This document shows positions 8,439-14,662 of a DNA stretch of 47,082 nt, piece by piece. The stretch is from the NCBI GenBank assembly GCA_018066285.1, contig JAGHRS010000045.1, positions 1 through 47,082 on the forward strand. Direction: 5' to 3'. Source of the DNA: Candidatus Treponema caballi. GTDB taxonomy: Bacteria; Spirochaetota; Spirochaetia; Treponematales; Treponemataceae. Made by a program: the position numbers and the translations under genes. Position 1 is the first letter of the stretch. Each line of letters begins with the position of its first letter. The notes beneath the pieces are model-generated. The model was not told where the DNA came from. It did no database searches and saw only the letters and a program-made list of their open reading frames with translations.

Positions 8439-8616
8439 GGAGGGGTGGGAACCTGCCTGCCGTCTGTGTCTATGCGTCGTCCTTCCGGCGCAGCTGTCCT
8501 GTCACAGTCGGCGGCAGGGTGAACGCGTATACCTGCCGATACTGCGCCATGCCAGCAGCGCCTCCGGACGCCACACAGCCCCAGCCGTACGGCAGTCTCC
8601 CACCCCTCCTTTCTTT
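8439..8616 (+). ncRNA. Candidate structured RNA of about 175 nt, class unknown
   Basis: The stretch closes on itself through nested helices. GGAGGGGTGGGA (8439-8450) pairs with 8598-8609, CTGCCGT (8457-8463) with 8589-8595, CTGTGT (8464-8469) with 8573-8578, GCGTC (8474-8478) with 8567-8571. GGCGC-A-GCTG (8487-8496) pairs with 8553-8562, CAGT (8505-8508) with 8541-8544, and CGGCAGG (8512-8518) with 8532-8538. The outer stem is followed by TTTCTTT on the plus strand. It does not carry the SRP, tmRNA or RNase P motifs I know. A 92-codon minus-strand reading frame across it is judged spurious. The remaining bases of the 8348-8686 gap show nothing else. Confidence 0.6.
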
Positions 8617-8686
8617 AAATAAGGCATATCTGCTTTTTTTTACGGGGATGCGCTCGGGCGGGGATTGCTTTCTGAACGCGTAGATT

Positions 8687-9193
8687 TTACACTTCGATTG
8701 CGTAGTACTGGCTGACTTTGCCTTCCTGGTAATTCTCGTTTTCTGCAATCAGGATGCCGCCGCATTTTCTGATTGTCGCACCGGATGCGATATTGTCCTT
8801 GTAGCAGCCGAGGATGACTTTCTTCATGCCCTTCTCTTTGCAGACAGAAAGAGCGTACTCGAGCATTTTTGTGGCATATCCCTTTCTGCGTTCAGAGGGC
8901 CGCACGCCGTAACCCACATCACCTATGCTGTCAGATAAATCTTTCGGAAGCTCGTAGCGCACGCTCAGAAGGCCGATGATTCTATCCCCTTCAAGGCACA
9001 CGAAAACAATGGATCTGCCCCACTCAGGAGTGCCTGAATCCGCATTCGAGCGTATTTTAGTAAGCCAGTCAGCATACTCCATTACGGGAAGGCCCATACT
9101 CGCGGATATGCCCTGTTCGCCATTGTCGTAATGCTCCTGCACGTACTCCTTGAGCGCTTCTTCGTCTTTTTCTTCCGGCAATCTGAACTGCAT
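8687..9193 (-). CDS. GNAT-family N-acetyltransferase
   Basis: A 168-residue single-domain acetyltransferase. The region GDRIIGLLSVRYELP is the central beta hairpin, VGYGVRPSERRKGYATKMLE is the acetyl-CoA binding loop, and CYKDNIASGATIRKCGG is the C-terminal motif in which a residue near Asn caps the cofactor. The arrangement resembles small-molecule or RimJ/RimL-like members, but the substrate is not predictable. GGGGAG lies eight bases before the ATG. It faces the next gene divergently; the 9194-9434 gap between them holds two repeat copies. Confidence 0.85.
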   Translation of the reverse strand: MQFRLPEEKDEEALKEYVQEHYDNGEQGISASMGLPVMEYADWLTKIRSNADSGTPEWGRSIVFVCLEGDRIIGLLSVRYELPKDLSDSIGDVGYGVRPSERRKGYATKMLEYALSVCKEKGMKKVILGCYKDNIASGATIRKCGGILIAENENYQEGKVSQYYAIEV

Positions 9194-9296
9194 ACTCTAT
9201 CTCCCCTTTATTTCCGCCACAGGATAATCCCACAGTTCCTGCAACATCACTGTTTCCTGGCTCGCTCTTTCAGATTCATATCACGTATATAGTGTA

Positions 9297-9351
9297 ACCA
9301 GGGGACGGTTCTCTAGTCCTCGAAGTGAATCGGGGGGGACGGTTCTCTAGT
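9297..9351 (+). repeat. Two repeat copies in divergent intergenic region
   Basis: Copies at 9297-9319 and 9331-9351, both plus orientation. The second has seven G residues before ACGG, an expansion of the G-run. Between here and the next gene a small GGAC/GTCC hairpin at about 9389-9404 is visible; nothing else is supported in this gap. Confidence 0.88.
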
Positions 9352-9434
9352 TTGCTCCTGTAGCCCTGGGAACAGGAGTTTGCATAACTGGACAAAAGTC
9401 CGCAACCAAGAAAGGGAATACAGGAGATATGAAG

Positions 9435-9851
9435 ATGAACTATAGTAAAATTGAAACAGAACAAATACATAATCTGTGGCAATTACAACTGGCATATAAA
9501 GAGGAAATCGGTGAGGAACAACCTCCTATGGAAGCAATTGACCGCCTGACGGTAGCCATGCAAGAAGGCTCCATTGAGTTTTACGGCGCATGGGATGATA
9601 ATAAACTTGTCGGATGTTGCTCTATATCAAAGGGATTCTCAACTTTTAATTATGGCATCAGCGGAGTTTTTGAGGACTTTTATATTCTTCCAGGATACAG
9701 ACACAAAGGAATTGCCCGCGAACTTGTTCATTTTGCTTACGAAAACAGCGGTGTGGAATCCCTGACCGTTGGGTGCGCCGACTGTGATCTAGAGATGTAT
9801 GGAAAAATAGGCTTTACAATCAAACTGGGAAATCTTCTTGCGTTTAAATAA
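9435..9851 (+). CDS. Small GNAT-family N-acetyltransferase
   Basis: A 138-residue acetyltransferase. VFEDFYILPGYRHKGIARELVHF is the cofactor-binding segment (given here from FEDF to VHF in the family pattern), and the protein ends with an EMYGKIGF motif. An ATG at 9429 lies only two bases after AGGAG, so the ATG at 9435 is preferred. The gene is AT-richer than the carbohydrate genes to its left, which hints at acquisition. It is flanked on both sides by repeat copies. Substrate unknown. Confidence 0.83.
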   Translation: MNYSKIETEQIHNLWQLQLAYKEEIGEEQPPMEAIDRLTVAMQEGSIEFYGAWDDNKLVGCCSISKGFSTFNYGISGVFEDFYILPGYRHKGIARELVHFAYENSGVESLTVGCADCDLEMYGKIGFTIKLGNLLAFK

Positions 9852-9858
9852 CAACAGG

Positions 9859-9879
9859 AACTAGGGGACGGTTCTCTAT
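9859..9879 (+). repeat. Repeat copy between GNAT and LRR genes
   Basis: Left arm GGAACTAG, core GGGGACGGTTCTCT, then TATATA. It is sense to both flanking genes and lies 28 bp before the start of the LRR gene. Confidence 0.87.
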
Positions 9880-9906
9880 ATATATTCGAACAGGAAAGGG
9901 TGAAAC

Positions 9907-10881
9907 ATGGCAGATACATTGCAGCAACTGATTGATTTTTACAATTCTGCGGACGAAAACGGTGTGACAAATCTTGAAAAGGTTCGTACGCATCAGAAAA
10001 TTCTGCGGCGCGTGGAAACGACTGACAAAAACAAGAGCGTGGAAGCTGTAGACAGCACAGCAGCGGAAGACGGTATTCCGAGCGGAATTGTTACGGAGAA
10101 CGGCAAGATCATCGGTTTCGGCATTCACATTTTCAACGAGGACGTGTATCCGCTGAAAAGCTTTGAAATTTACCTCCGAAGCTGTGAACTGACTGGTGAA
10201 CTGAACCTTTCCGACTGCACGGATATGGTCTTCCTCGATGTGTACCACAACAAAATCACTGCGGTGAAGTCAAAGAACATGCCTGCAATGCGTATTTTCG
10301 GAGTGCAGGACAATCTGCTTGAAACGATAGACGTCTCTGAAATGCCACGCTGTCAAGGAATTGACGCCGGAATGAACCGATTGAAAGAACTGGACGTTTC
10401 AAAGAATCCCGAGCTTGTGGAACTGTATATCAACGACAATAATTTTACTGAAATTGACCTTTCCCATAATCAGAAGCTGAAGTATTTCTACTGCCACAAC
10501 AACCGGATTACCAGCCTTGATACGCGGGCAAATCCGCTGCTCCGCCACCTTAACGCGACAGGAAACCCGATGAAATCAATCCGCTCTCTGGCGCCGCAAA
10601 GGGATGAGCCCCTTCCGCTTGAGGTGTACGCAGGAGACGGTGGAAGCGTCGGCCTGAAATTCAATCCGGTGTATAATGCACAGTGGAAGGAAACGGGCGA
10701 ATGGCAGCAGACATACTACGCATATCCCGATGAAGGATATTGCTTTGATGGTTGGTATGAAAATGGCGTAAAGGTTTCCGAAAAAGAAAACTGGACAGAT
10801 GAATACGGCTCGAGTAGAGTTATAGAAGCGCGATTTAAAGGAGGATATCAACGCAACGGGGACCAGGGGACGGTTCTCTAG
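9907..10881 (+). CDS. Leucine-rich-repeat protein ending in a repeat-encoded tail
   Basis: A 324-residue protein. Residues about 75-230 hold irregular leucine-rich repeats of the pattern LxxLDVSxNPxLVELYINxNxxTEIDLS. The C-terminal 90 residues include a YPDEGYCFDGWYENG segment like the Listeria-Bacteroides (InlB B-type) repeat. No signal peptide or lipobox is visible, which is odd for this architecture, so it may be intracellular or a fragment of a surface protein. AAAGGG lies six bases before the ATG. The last residues, DQGTVL, and the TAG stop come from a dispersed repeat copy, so the original C-terminus may have been replaced. Function unknown; a binding role is likely. Confidence 0.75.
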   Translation: MADTLQQLIDFYNSADENGVTNLEKVRTHQKILRRVETTDKNKSVEAVDSTAAEDGIPSGIVTENGKIIGFGIHIFNEDVYPLKSFEIYLRSCELTGELNLSDCTDMVFLDVYHNKITAVKSKNMPAMRIFGVQDNLLETIDVSEMPRCQGIDAGMNRLKELDVSKNPELVELYINDNNFTEIDLSHNQKLKYFYCHNNRITSLDTRANPLLRHLNATGNPMKSIRSLAPQRDEPLPLEVYAGDGGSVGLKFNPVYNAQWKETGEWQQTYYAYPDEGYCFDGWYENGVKVSEKENWTDEYGSSRVIEARFKGGYQRNGDQGTVL

Positions 10882-10884
10882 TCC
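10859..10884 (+). repeat. Repeat copy supplying the stop codon of the LRR gene
   Basis: A full-length copy, GGACCAG through CTAGTCC. It is read in the frame that gives DQGTVL followed by TAG. It also lies about 30 bp upstream of the next start codon. Confidence 0.9.
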
Positions 10885-10915
10885 TCCTCTAGTCCGACTT
10901 CCGTTGGAGGATACA

Positions 10916-11413
10916 TTGGCAAACATATTGACCGGCATCCGGATACTCTGTGGTCTGTTGATCCTGTTTTTTCCACCATTTTCTGGATGGTACTATGCGC
11001 TGTATCTGCTTGCAGGATTTACGGATGCAATCGATGGAACCGTTGCCCGGAAAACAGGTACAGAATCGGCTTTTGGCGCTAAATTTGATACTGTCGCAGA
11101 TTTTATTTTTGCAATTTCAATTGCCGTAAAACTCCTGAACGCCTTTGTTTTTCCATTATGGTTGTGGCTCTGGATTGGCGTCATTGCACTAATAAAAATC
11201 GGAAGCCACGTCGCAGGATATATAAAATATCATGAACTGAAGACTGTTCATTCTGTATTGAATAAAGTGTGCGGTGGAATTGTTTTTATAATCCCCTTAA
11301 TAATTGGATGCAGTCATGTATATCAGGTAAAGTCTTTGATAGTCATAGCAGCCTGCATTCTTACAACTGTTGCAGCAATAGCAGAAGGAATGGCCCTTCT
11401 TAAAAACAAATAA
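10916..11413 (+). CDS. CDP-alcohol phosphatidyltransferase family protein
   Basis: A membrane enzyme of about 165 residues that would transfer a phosphatidyl group from CDP-diacylglycerol to an alcohol. The full family motif is present: DAIDGTVARK, then Gly, Asp and Asp at the expected spacing (GAKFDTVAD). Four to six hydrophobic segments follow. The alcohol, whether glycerol phosphate, serine or inositol phosphate, cannot be told. A TTG at 10904 is possible, but the TTG at 10916 lies five bases after GGAGG and is preferred. At this length it is shorter than typical PgsA. It is AT-rich, like its neighbours. Confidence 0.83.
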   Translation: MANILTGIRILCGLLILFFPPFSGWYYALYLLAGFTDAIDGTVARKTGTESAFGAKFDTVADFIFAISIAVKLLNAFVFPLWLWLWIGVIALIKIGSHVAGYIKYHELKTVHSVLNKVCGGIVFIIPLIIGCSHVYQVKSLIVIAACILTTVAAIAEGMALLKNK

Positions 11414-11418
11414 AAGCT

Positions 11419-11440
11419 GGGACCAGGGGACGGTTCTCTA
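11419..11440 (+). repeat. Repeat copy between convergent genes
   Basis: GGACCAG plus core, right arm diverged to TATGCTC. The same TATGCTC tail follows the copy at 25625, so the match extends a little past the consensus. Confidence 0.87.
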
Positions 11441-11443
11441 TGC

Positions 11444-11971
11444 TCACAAAAAACAAATACTCTCTACAGTCTGCTCATAGTCATCGTCTATCAGAACAAA
11501 TGGCAGACCATTGTTCATGCACCCCTGGCGGAATCTTTCGTTTTCACGTTTCAGTAAATCCTGAGTGCAATACCCGTCATCAATACGGTTTTCAATGATG
11601 CCCTCATATTTCATGATTTCTTGATAATGCTCCGTGATGTATCTTTCGCTGAAGCACAGACAGATAAACTTTATTTCCTTCAGGTATTCTTCATCAAAGT
11701 CAGTCTTCCATGTGAAAGGGATATAGCACCCCTCCACTATCAGGTTCTGTTTGTTCTCAACAGCGGTTTTTATGATTTCTCTGGTCACAGGCCAAAGGAA
11801 TGCCGTCATATCCGCATCAGACGAGTCCGGCGACAAGCTGGTGTAGCCACTCCTGATCAGACCCATCTTGATGTGGTCCTGCGAAATGTACGGGATATGA
11901 AGCTTTTCCATCAGCTTCTGGGCGTAGCGGGTCTTTCCTGTATGTGTAGTGCCAGTTACTATGATAATCAT
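11444..11971 (-). CDS. P-loop kinase-like protein
   Basis: A 175-residue protein. IIIVTGTTHTGKTRYA at the N-terminus is a Walker A motif (GxxxxGKT). ISQDHIKMGLIRSG resembles the substrate-binding segment of small-molecule or zeta-toxin-like kinases, and ENKQNLIVEGCYIPF resembles a Walker B strand. FLCFSERYITEHYQEI may contain the lid arginine. The substrate is unknown. GGAGG lies 11 bases before the ATG. It starts two bases after the stop of the small gene at 11974-12183, so the two are probably co-transcribed. Confidence 0.7.
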   Translation of the reverse strand: MIIIVTGTTHTGKTRYAQKLMEKLHIPYISQDHIKMGLIRSGYTSLSPDSSDADMTAFLWPVTREIIKTAVENKQNLIVEGCYIPFTWKTDFDEEYLKEIKFICLCFSERYITEHYQEIMKYEGIIENRIDDGYCTQDLLKRENERFRQGCMNNGLPFVLIDDDYEQTVESICFL

Positions 11972-11973
11972 TT

Positions 11974-12183
11974 TTAATCATTCCTCCGTACAAATTCCAC
12001 ACATTTTTCTTTCATATGGATTTTTCTCACTGACCATCCAAACTCAAGAAGCTCTATCTTATAAGTCAAAAAGGAATGATCTATAGCCACACCGGCAATC
12101 TTTTCAATTTCATCATAAGATGCTTTCAAAGAATCGCTTTCCTGAGATTTTACATATTCCCATAACTTTGAATATTTGCTCAT
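11974..12183 (-). CDS. Small conserved protein (DUF7662-like)
   Basis: A 69-residue soluble protein with an N-terminal KYSKLWEYVKSQ and an FxEIE-like segment (YDEIEKIAGVAIDHSF). It resembles a small domain family often seen as stand-alone regulators or toxin/antitoxin-like partners. The resemblance is from memory and weak. TAGGA precedes the ATG. It is the first gene of a two-gene unit with the P-loop kinase. Confidence 0.55.
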   Translation of the reverse strand: MSKYSKLWEYVKSQESDSLKASYDEIEKIAGVAIDHSFLTYKIELLEFGWSVRKIHMKEKCVEFVRRND

Positions 12184-12297
12184 TCCAATTCCTACCTTTC
12201 CAGCCTCATCTTCCGGAAACTTCTACACTCCATTCATTTTAACCTATATAAACGATATTCTCAAAAGAATGTTGTTATGTATACTTCAAATTGTAGT

Positions 12298-12360
12298 GGA
12301 CTGGGGGACGGTTTTCTATGCGAAGAAGGTCCTCTGTATGGACTAGGGGACGGTTCTCTA
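12298..12360 (+). repeat. Two repeat copies antisense to flanking genes
   Basis: Copies at 12298-12319 (GGGGGACGGTTTTCT, one core change) and 12340-12360. Both are plus orientation while the genes on either side read minus. They lie beyond the GMP synthase terminator and may be outside any minus-strand transcript. Confidence 0.87.
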
Positions 12361-12367
12361 TGTACAC

Positions 12368-12393
12368 AAAAAAAGCCCCGCCCAAAGCGGAGC
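12368..12393 (-). terminator. Strong intrinsic terminator downstream of GMP synthase
   Basis: On the minus strand GCTCCGC pairs with GCGGGGC over a TTTGG loop and is followed by seven T residues. Confidence 0.8.
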
Positions 12394-12432
12394 TCTTAGC
12401 TAACCTTAATCTTAAGAAAAGCGGTTTATCCC

Positions 12433-12496
12433 GAGAAACGATAGGTTATTTTGCGTAGCAAAATAATGCGAGCCCTTTGGCGAGCAATCGTTTCTC
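12433..12496. repeat. Nested palindrome downstream of GMP synthase
   Basis: GAGAAACGAT (12433-12442) and ATCGTTTCTC (12487-12496) are a perfect inverted repeat. They enclose a second perfect stem, TTATTTTGC (12446-12454) with GCAAAATAA (12458-12466) over GTA. This could be a small non-autonomous hairpin element or an RNA stabiliser. The rest of the 12184-12524 gap is repeats and terminators. Confidence 0.6.
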
Positions 12497-12501
12497 AGAA
12501 A

Positions 12502-12522
12502 GAAAGTCCCATCGGGACTTTC
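12502..12522 (-). terminator. Hairpin 3 bp after GMP synthase stop
   Basis: GAAAGTCCC pairs with GGGACTTTC over a three-base loop. The minus-strand tail is only TTTCTG, so this is a weak terminator or 3' protective hairpin ahead of the stronger one at 12368. Confidence 0.55.
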
Positions 12523-12524
12523 TA

Positions 12525-13502
12525 TCATTCCCACTCTATTGTTGCTACTGGCTTTTCTGAGATATCCCAGAGAACGCGGTTGATGCCAGGAATCTGGACG
12601 ATCTTGTCGCGCATTGCACAGAGAGATGTGAACGGGATTTCAGGAACAGTTACCTTTACGGCGTCTGTTGTGTTTACGGCGCGGATGACGCAGGCCCAGC
12701 CCATGTAACGCTCGCCCTTTCCGTTCACGTACTTGATGCCTGTTGACTGCATGTCAGGAATAGCGCAGAAGTACTGCCATGGTGTCTGTGGGAGCTTCCC
12801 AATCTCCTCGCGGACGATTGCATCAGCTTCGCGGAGTGCTTCAAGGCGGTCACGTGTGATGGCGCCTGTGCAGCGTACACCGAGTCCCGGTCCCGGGAAC
12901 GGCTGGCGGTAAACCATGTGGTCTGGAAGACCGAGTGTCTTTCCTACGACGCGAACCTCATCCTTGTACAGGAACTTGATTGGCTCAACAAGCTCGAAGT
13001 TGAGTTCTTCAGGAAGACCGCCGACGTTGTGGTGTGCCTTTACGCCGTCACTTTCCAGGATATCCGGGTAGATTGTGCCCTGTGCCAGGAACTCAATGCC
13101 TTCCTGCTTAGCGGCTTCCTCAGCGAAAACGTTGATGAACTCGCCACCGATGATCTTTCTCTTTTTCTCCGGTTCCACAACATCCTTGAGCAGGTTGAGG
13201 AAGCGGTCTGTTGCATCAACATAAACGAGGTTTGCGTTCATCTGGTTTCTGAAAACCTCGATAACTTCTTCCGGCTCACCCTTGCGGAGAAGACCGTGAT
13301 TGACGTGAACGCAGACAAGATTCTGTCCGATAGCCTTGATGAGAAGTGCTGCAACGACTGATGAGTCAACGCCGCCTGAAAGTGCGAGCAGGACTTTCTT
13401 GTTTCCTACCTGTGCCTTGATGGCTGCAATCTGTTCGTCGATAAATGACTTCGCCAGCGCTTCATTTGTGATGCGCTCCATTGAATCAGGTCTCTTTTCC
13501 AT
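12525..13502 (-). CDS. guaA: GMP synthase, ATP-PPase/dimerisation subunit without glutaminase domain
   Basis: Converts XMP to GMP using ATP and ammonia. The 325 residues cover the N-type ATP pyrophosphatase domain, with the PP-loop LALSGGVDSSV near residue 40, the GTIYPDILESDG segment and the complete C-terminal dimerisation domain ending KPVATIEWE. The usual N-terminal class I glutamine amidotransferase domain of about 190 residues is absent. Translation starts in what is normally the interdomain linker. The start is well supported: GAGGAG lies nine bases before the ATG at 13502 and an extended -10 promoter lies further up. It therefore needs free ammonia or a separate glutaminase, and none is seen in this window. 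The flanks carry repeats and a RAYT. Confidence 0.92.
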   Translation of the reverse strand: MEKRPDSMERITNEALAKSFIDEQIAAIKAQVGNKKVLLALSGGVDSSVVAALLIKAIGQNLVCVHVNHGLLRKGEPEEVIEVFRNQMNANLVYVDATDRFLNLLKDVVEPEKKRKIIGGEFINVFAEEAAKQEGIEFLAQGTIYPDILESDGVKAHHNVGGLPEELNFELVEPIKFLYKDEVRVVGKTLGLPDHMVYRQPFPGPGLGVRCTGAITRDRLEALREADAIVREEIGKLPQTPWQYFCAIPDMQSTGIKYVNGKGERYMGWACVIRAVNTTDAVKVTVPEIPFTSLCAMRDKIVQIPGINRVLWDISEKPVATIEWE

Positions 13503-13559
13503 GTATTTTTTCTCCTCAGGAGATCTGCAGGATGCAGATGCTCTTCCTTGATGCACCGC

Positions 13560-13589
13560 ATTTTATCACAAAAAAAGAGCGGAATTCAA
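13560..13589 (-). promoter_or_regulatory. Promoter of GMP synthase gene
   Basis: Minus strand: TTGAAT (13584-13589), an 18-bp spacer, and TAAAAT (13560-13565) with an upstream TG. The transcript would have a leader of about 50 bases that contains the ribosome site. Confidence 0.6.
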
Positions 13590-13633
13590 TAACCTACCGC
13601 AAAATAATGCACTAAATGCGAGAAAGCGCAAGA

Positions 13634-13702
13634 GGGACTAAGGGACGGTTCTCCAGAACTCTCACCGCTGGGGACTAGGATGGGGACCAGGGGACGGTTC
13701 TC
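13634..13702 (+). repeat. Two repeat copies upstream of the RAYT gene
   Basis: Copies at 13634-13655 (GGGACTAAGGGACGG, one core change) and 13682-13702. They are in the same orientation as the transposase gene and as the copy downstream of it at 14626. Confidence 0.88.
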
Positions 13703-13704
13703 AA

Positions 13705-13737
13705 AAATTTCTTTTTTTTCTGAAAAAAAAGAAATTT
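13705..13737. repeat. 15-bp perfect A/T hairpin beside the upstream repeat
   Basis: AAATTTCTTTTTTTT (13705-13719) pairs exactly with 13723-13737 over CTG. It starts two bases after a repeat copy and 77 bp before the RAYT start codon. It could terminate read-through into the transposase gene or be a recognition structure for it. Confidence 0.75.
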
Positions 13738-13813
13738 CCATTAAGTGACCACACATAATAATTATTTGAGGATTAATTATTCATCTTCAAGTAATCATCA
13801 GTGGAGTTCATAA

Positions 13814-14557
13814 ATGCCAAGAAAAGCCAGGGTCCTCTGCGATAGCAGGACATATCACGTAATGATCAGAGGTATCAACAGACAGTCCATCTTTGAAGAC
13901 GAAGAAGATAAAAGCACATTTCTTTCATTGCTGGTACGCTATAAACAAAAATGTCATTTCAAGCTGCTTGGATATTGCATGATGGGAAATCATGCACATT
14001 TACTGATAAAACTTGGGGATTTTGAACTACAATCCGTGTTCAGACGAATAAATACAGCGTATGCGTATTATTTCAATTTGAAATATGACCGTACCGGGCA
14101 CCTTTTTCAGGATAGATACAAAAGCGAACCTGTCACATCTGACAAACAGCTTCATCAAGTCTTGCGATACATCCATCTGAATCCCGTCAAGGCAGGAATC
14201 TGCTCAAATCCAGAGAAATTCAAAGACAGCAGCTATCAGGATTACTTAAAAGGAAAATCCTCACTGGTTAACACCCACATGATACTTTCGATAATGTCAA
14301 AAACGAGGCTGAAGCAATTCACAGCAGAGCAGAATCAGGACTGTTTTATGGATAATGAATCCAGACGGATTTTTCGGGTTACCGACAAGAAAGCAAAAGA
14401 AATAATATGGATGACATTCGGAGGAAATTCTGCAGCGGATTTCCAAAGACTTGGAAATCCATGGAATTATCTTGTTCTGATGAAACTCAGAAAAAAAAGG
14501 ACTGTCAATCAATCAAATAAGCAGATTAACAGGAACGTCGCGACGTATGGTCATTGA
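13814..14557 (+). CDS. REP-associated tyrosine transposase (RAYT, Y1/HUH family)
   Basis: A 247-residue single-strand DNA transposase-like enzyme of the IS200/IS605-related Y1 superfamily. The HUH motif is H60-A61-H62 within MMGNHAHLLIK. The RAYT-typical GHLFQDRYKSEPV and LRYIHLNPVKAGI follow, the latter holding the likely nucleophile Tyr119. The C-terminal 90 residues are basic and may bind the target hairpin. All key residues are intact and the frame is unbroken, so it is probably active or recently active. GGAG lies seven bases before the ATG. Same-orientation repeat copies flank it, two upstream and one downstream, and there is no paired transposase end of the IS200 kind. Known RAYTs are single-copy domesticated enzymes that act on REP hairpins. 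Confidence 0.93.
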   Translation: MPRKARVLCDSRTYHVMIRGINRQSIFEDEEDKSTFLSLLVRYKQKCHFKLLGYCMMGNHAHLLIKLGDFELQSVFRRINTAYAYYFNLKYDRTGHLFQDRYKSEPVTSDKQLHQVLRYIHLNPVKAGICSNPEKFKDSSYQDYLKGKSSLVNTHMILSIMSKTRLKQFTAEQNQDCFMDNESRRIFRVTDKKAKEIIWMTFGGNSAADFQRLGNPWNYLVLMKLRKKRTVNQSNKQINRNVATYGH

Positions 14558-14625
14558 AGCTGGAAAACGATTGGTGTCATGAAGAACAGATTTTGAAAGC
14601 AAGAAACCAGTGGAAACCAGGGGAA

Positions 14626-14645
14626 ACCAGGGGACGGTTCTCTAG
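14626..14645 (+). repeat. Repeat copy downstream of the RAYT gene
   Basis: Full core preceded by three short direct repeats of GAAACCAG at about 14604, 14613 and 14623, as if the left arm had been copied several times. It lies between the convergent RAYT and GNAT genes. Confidence 0.88.
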
Positions 14646-14662
14646 AAACTCACTCTAGAAAT

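Noticed and set aside
8439-8616. Assignment of the structured region to SRP RNA or 6S RNA
   Set aside because: A CCGGAAGG on the minus strand recalls the SRP tip, but the flanking conserved bases are absent; the large open bubble of 6S is not evident.
8470-8748. A 92-codon minus-strand reading frame
   Set aside because: It overlaps the GNAT gene end and the paired RNA-like region, has odd Arg/Gly/Ala-rich composition and no supported start.
13814-14557. RAYT gene as part of a classical IS200/IS605 insertion sequence
   Set aside because: No left and right end hairpins specific to one element and no TnpB; the motifs and flanking repeats fit the RAYT type better.
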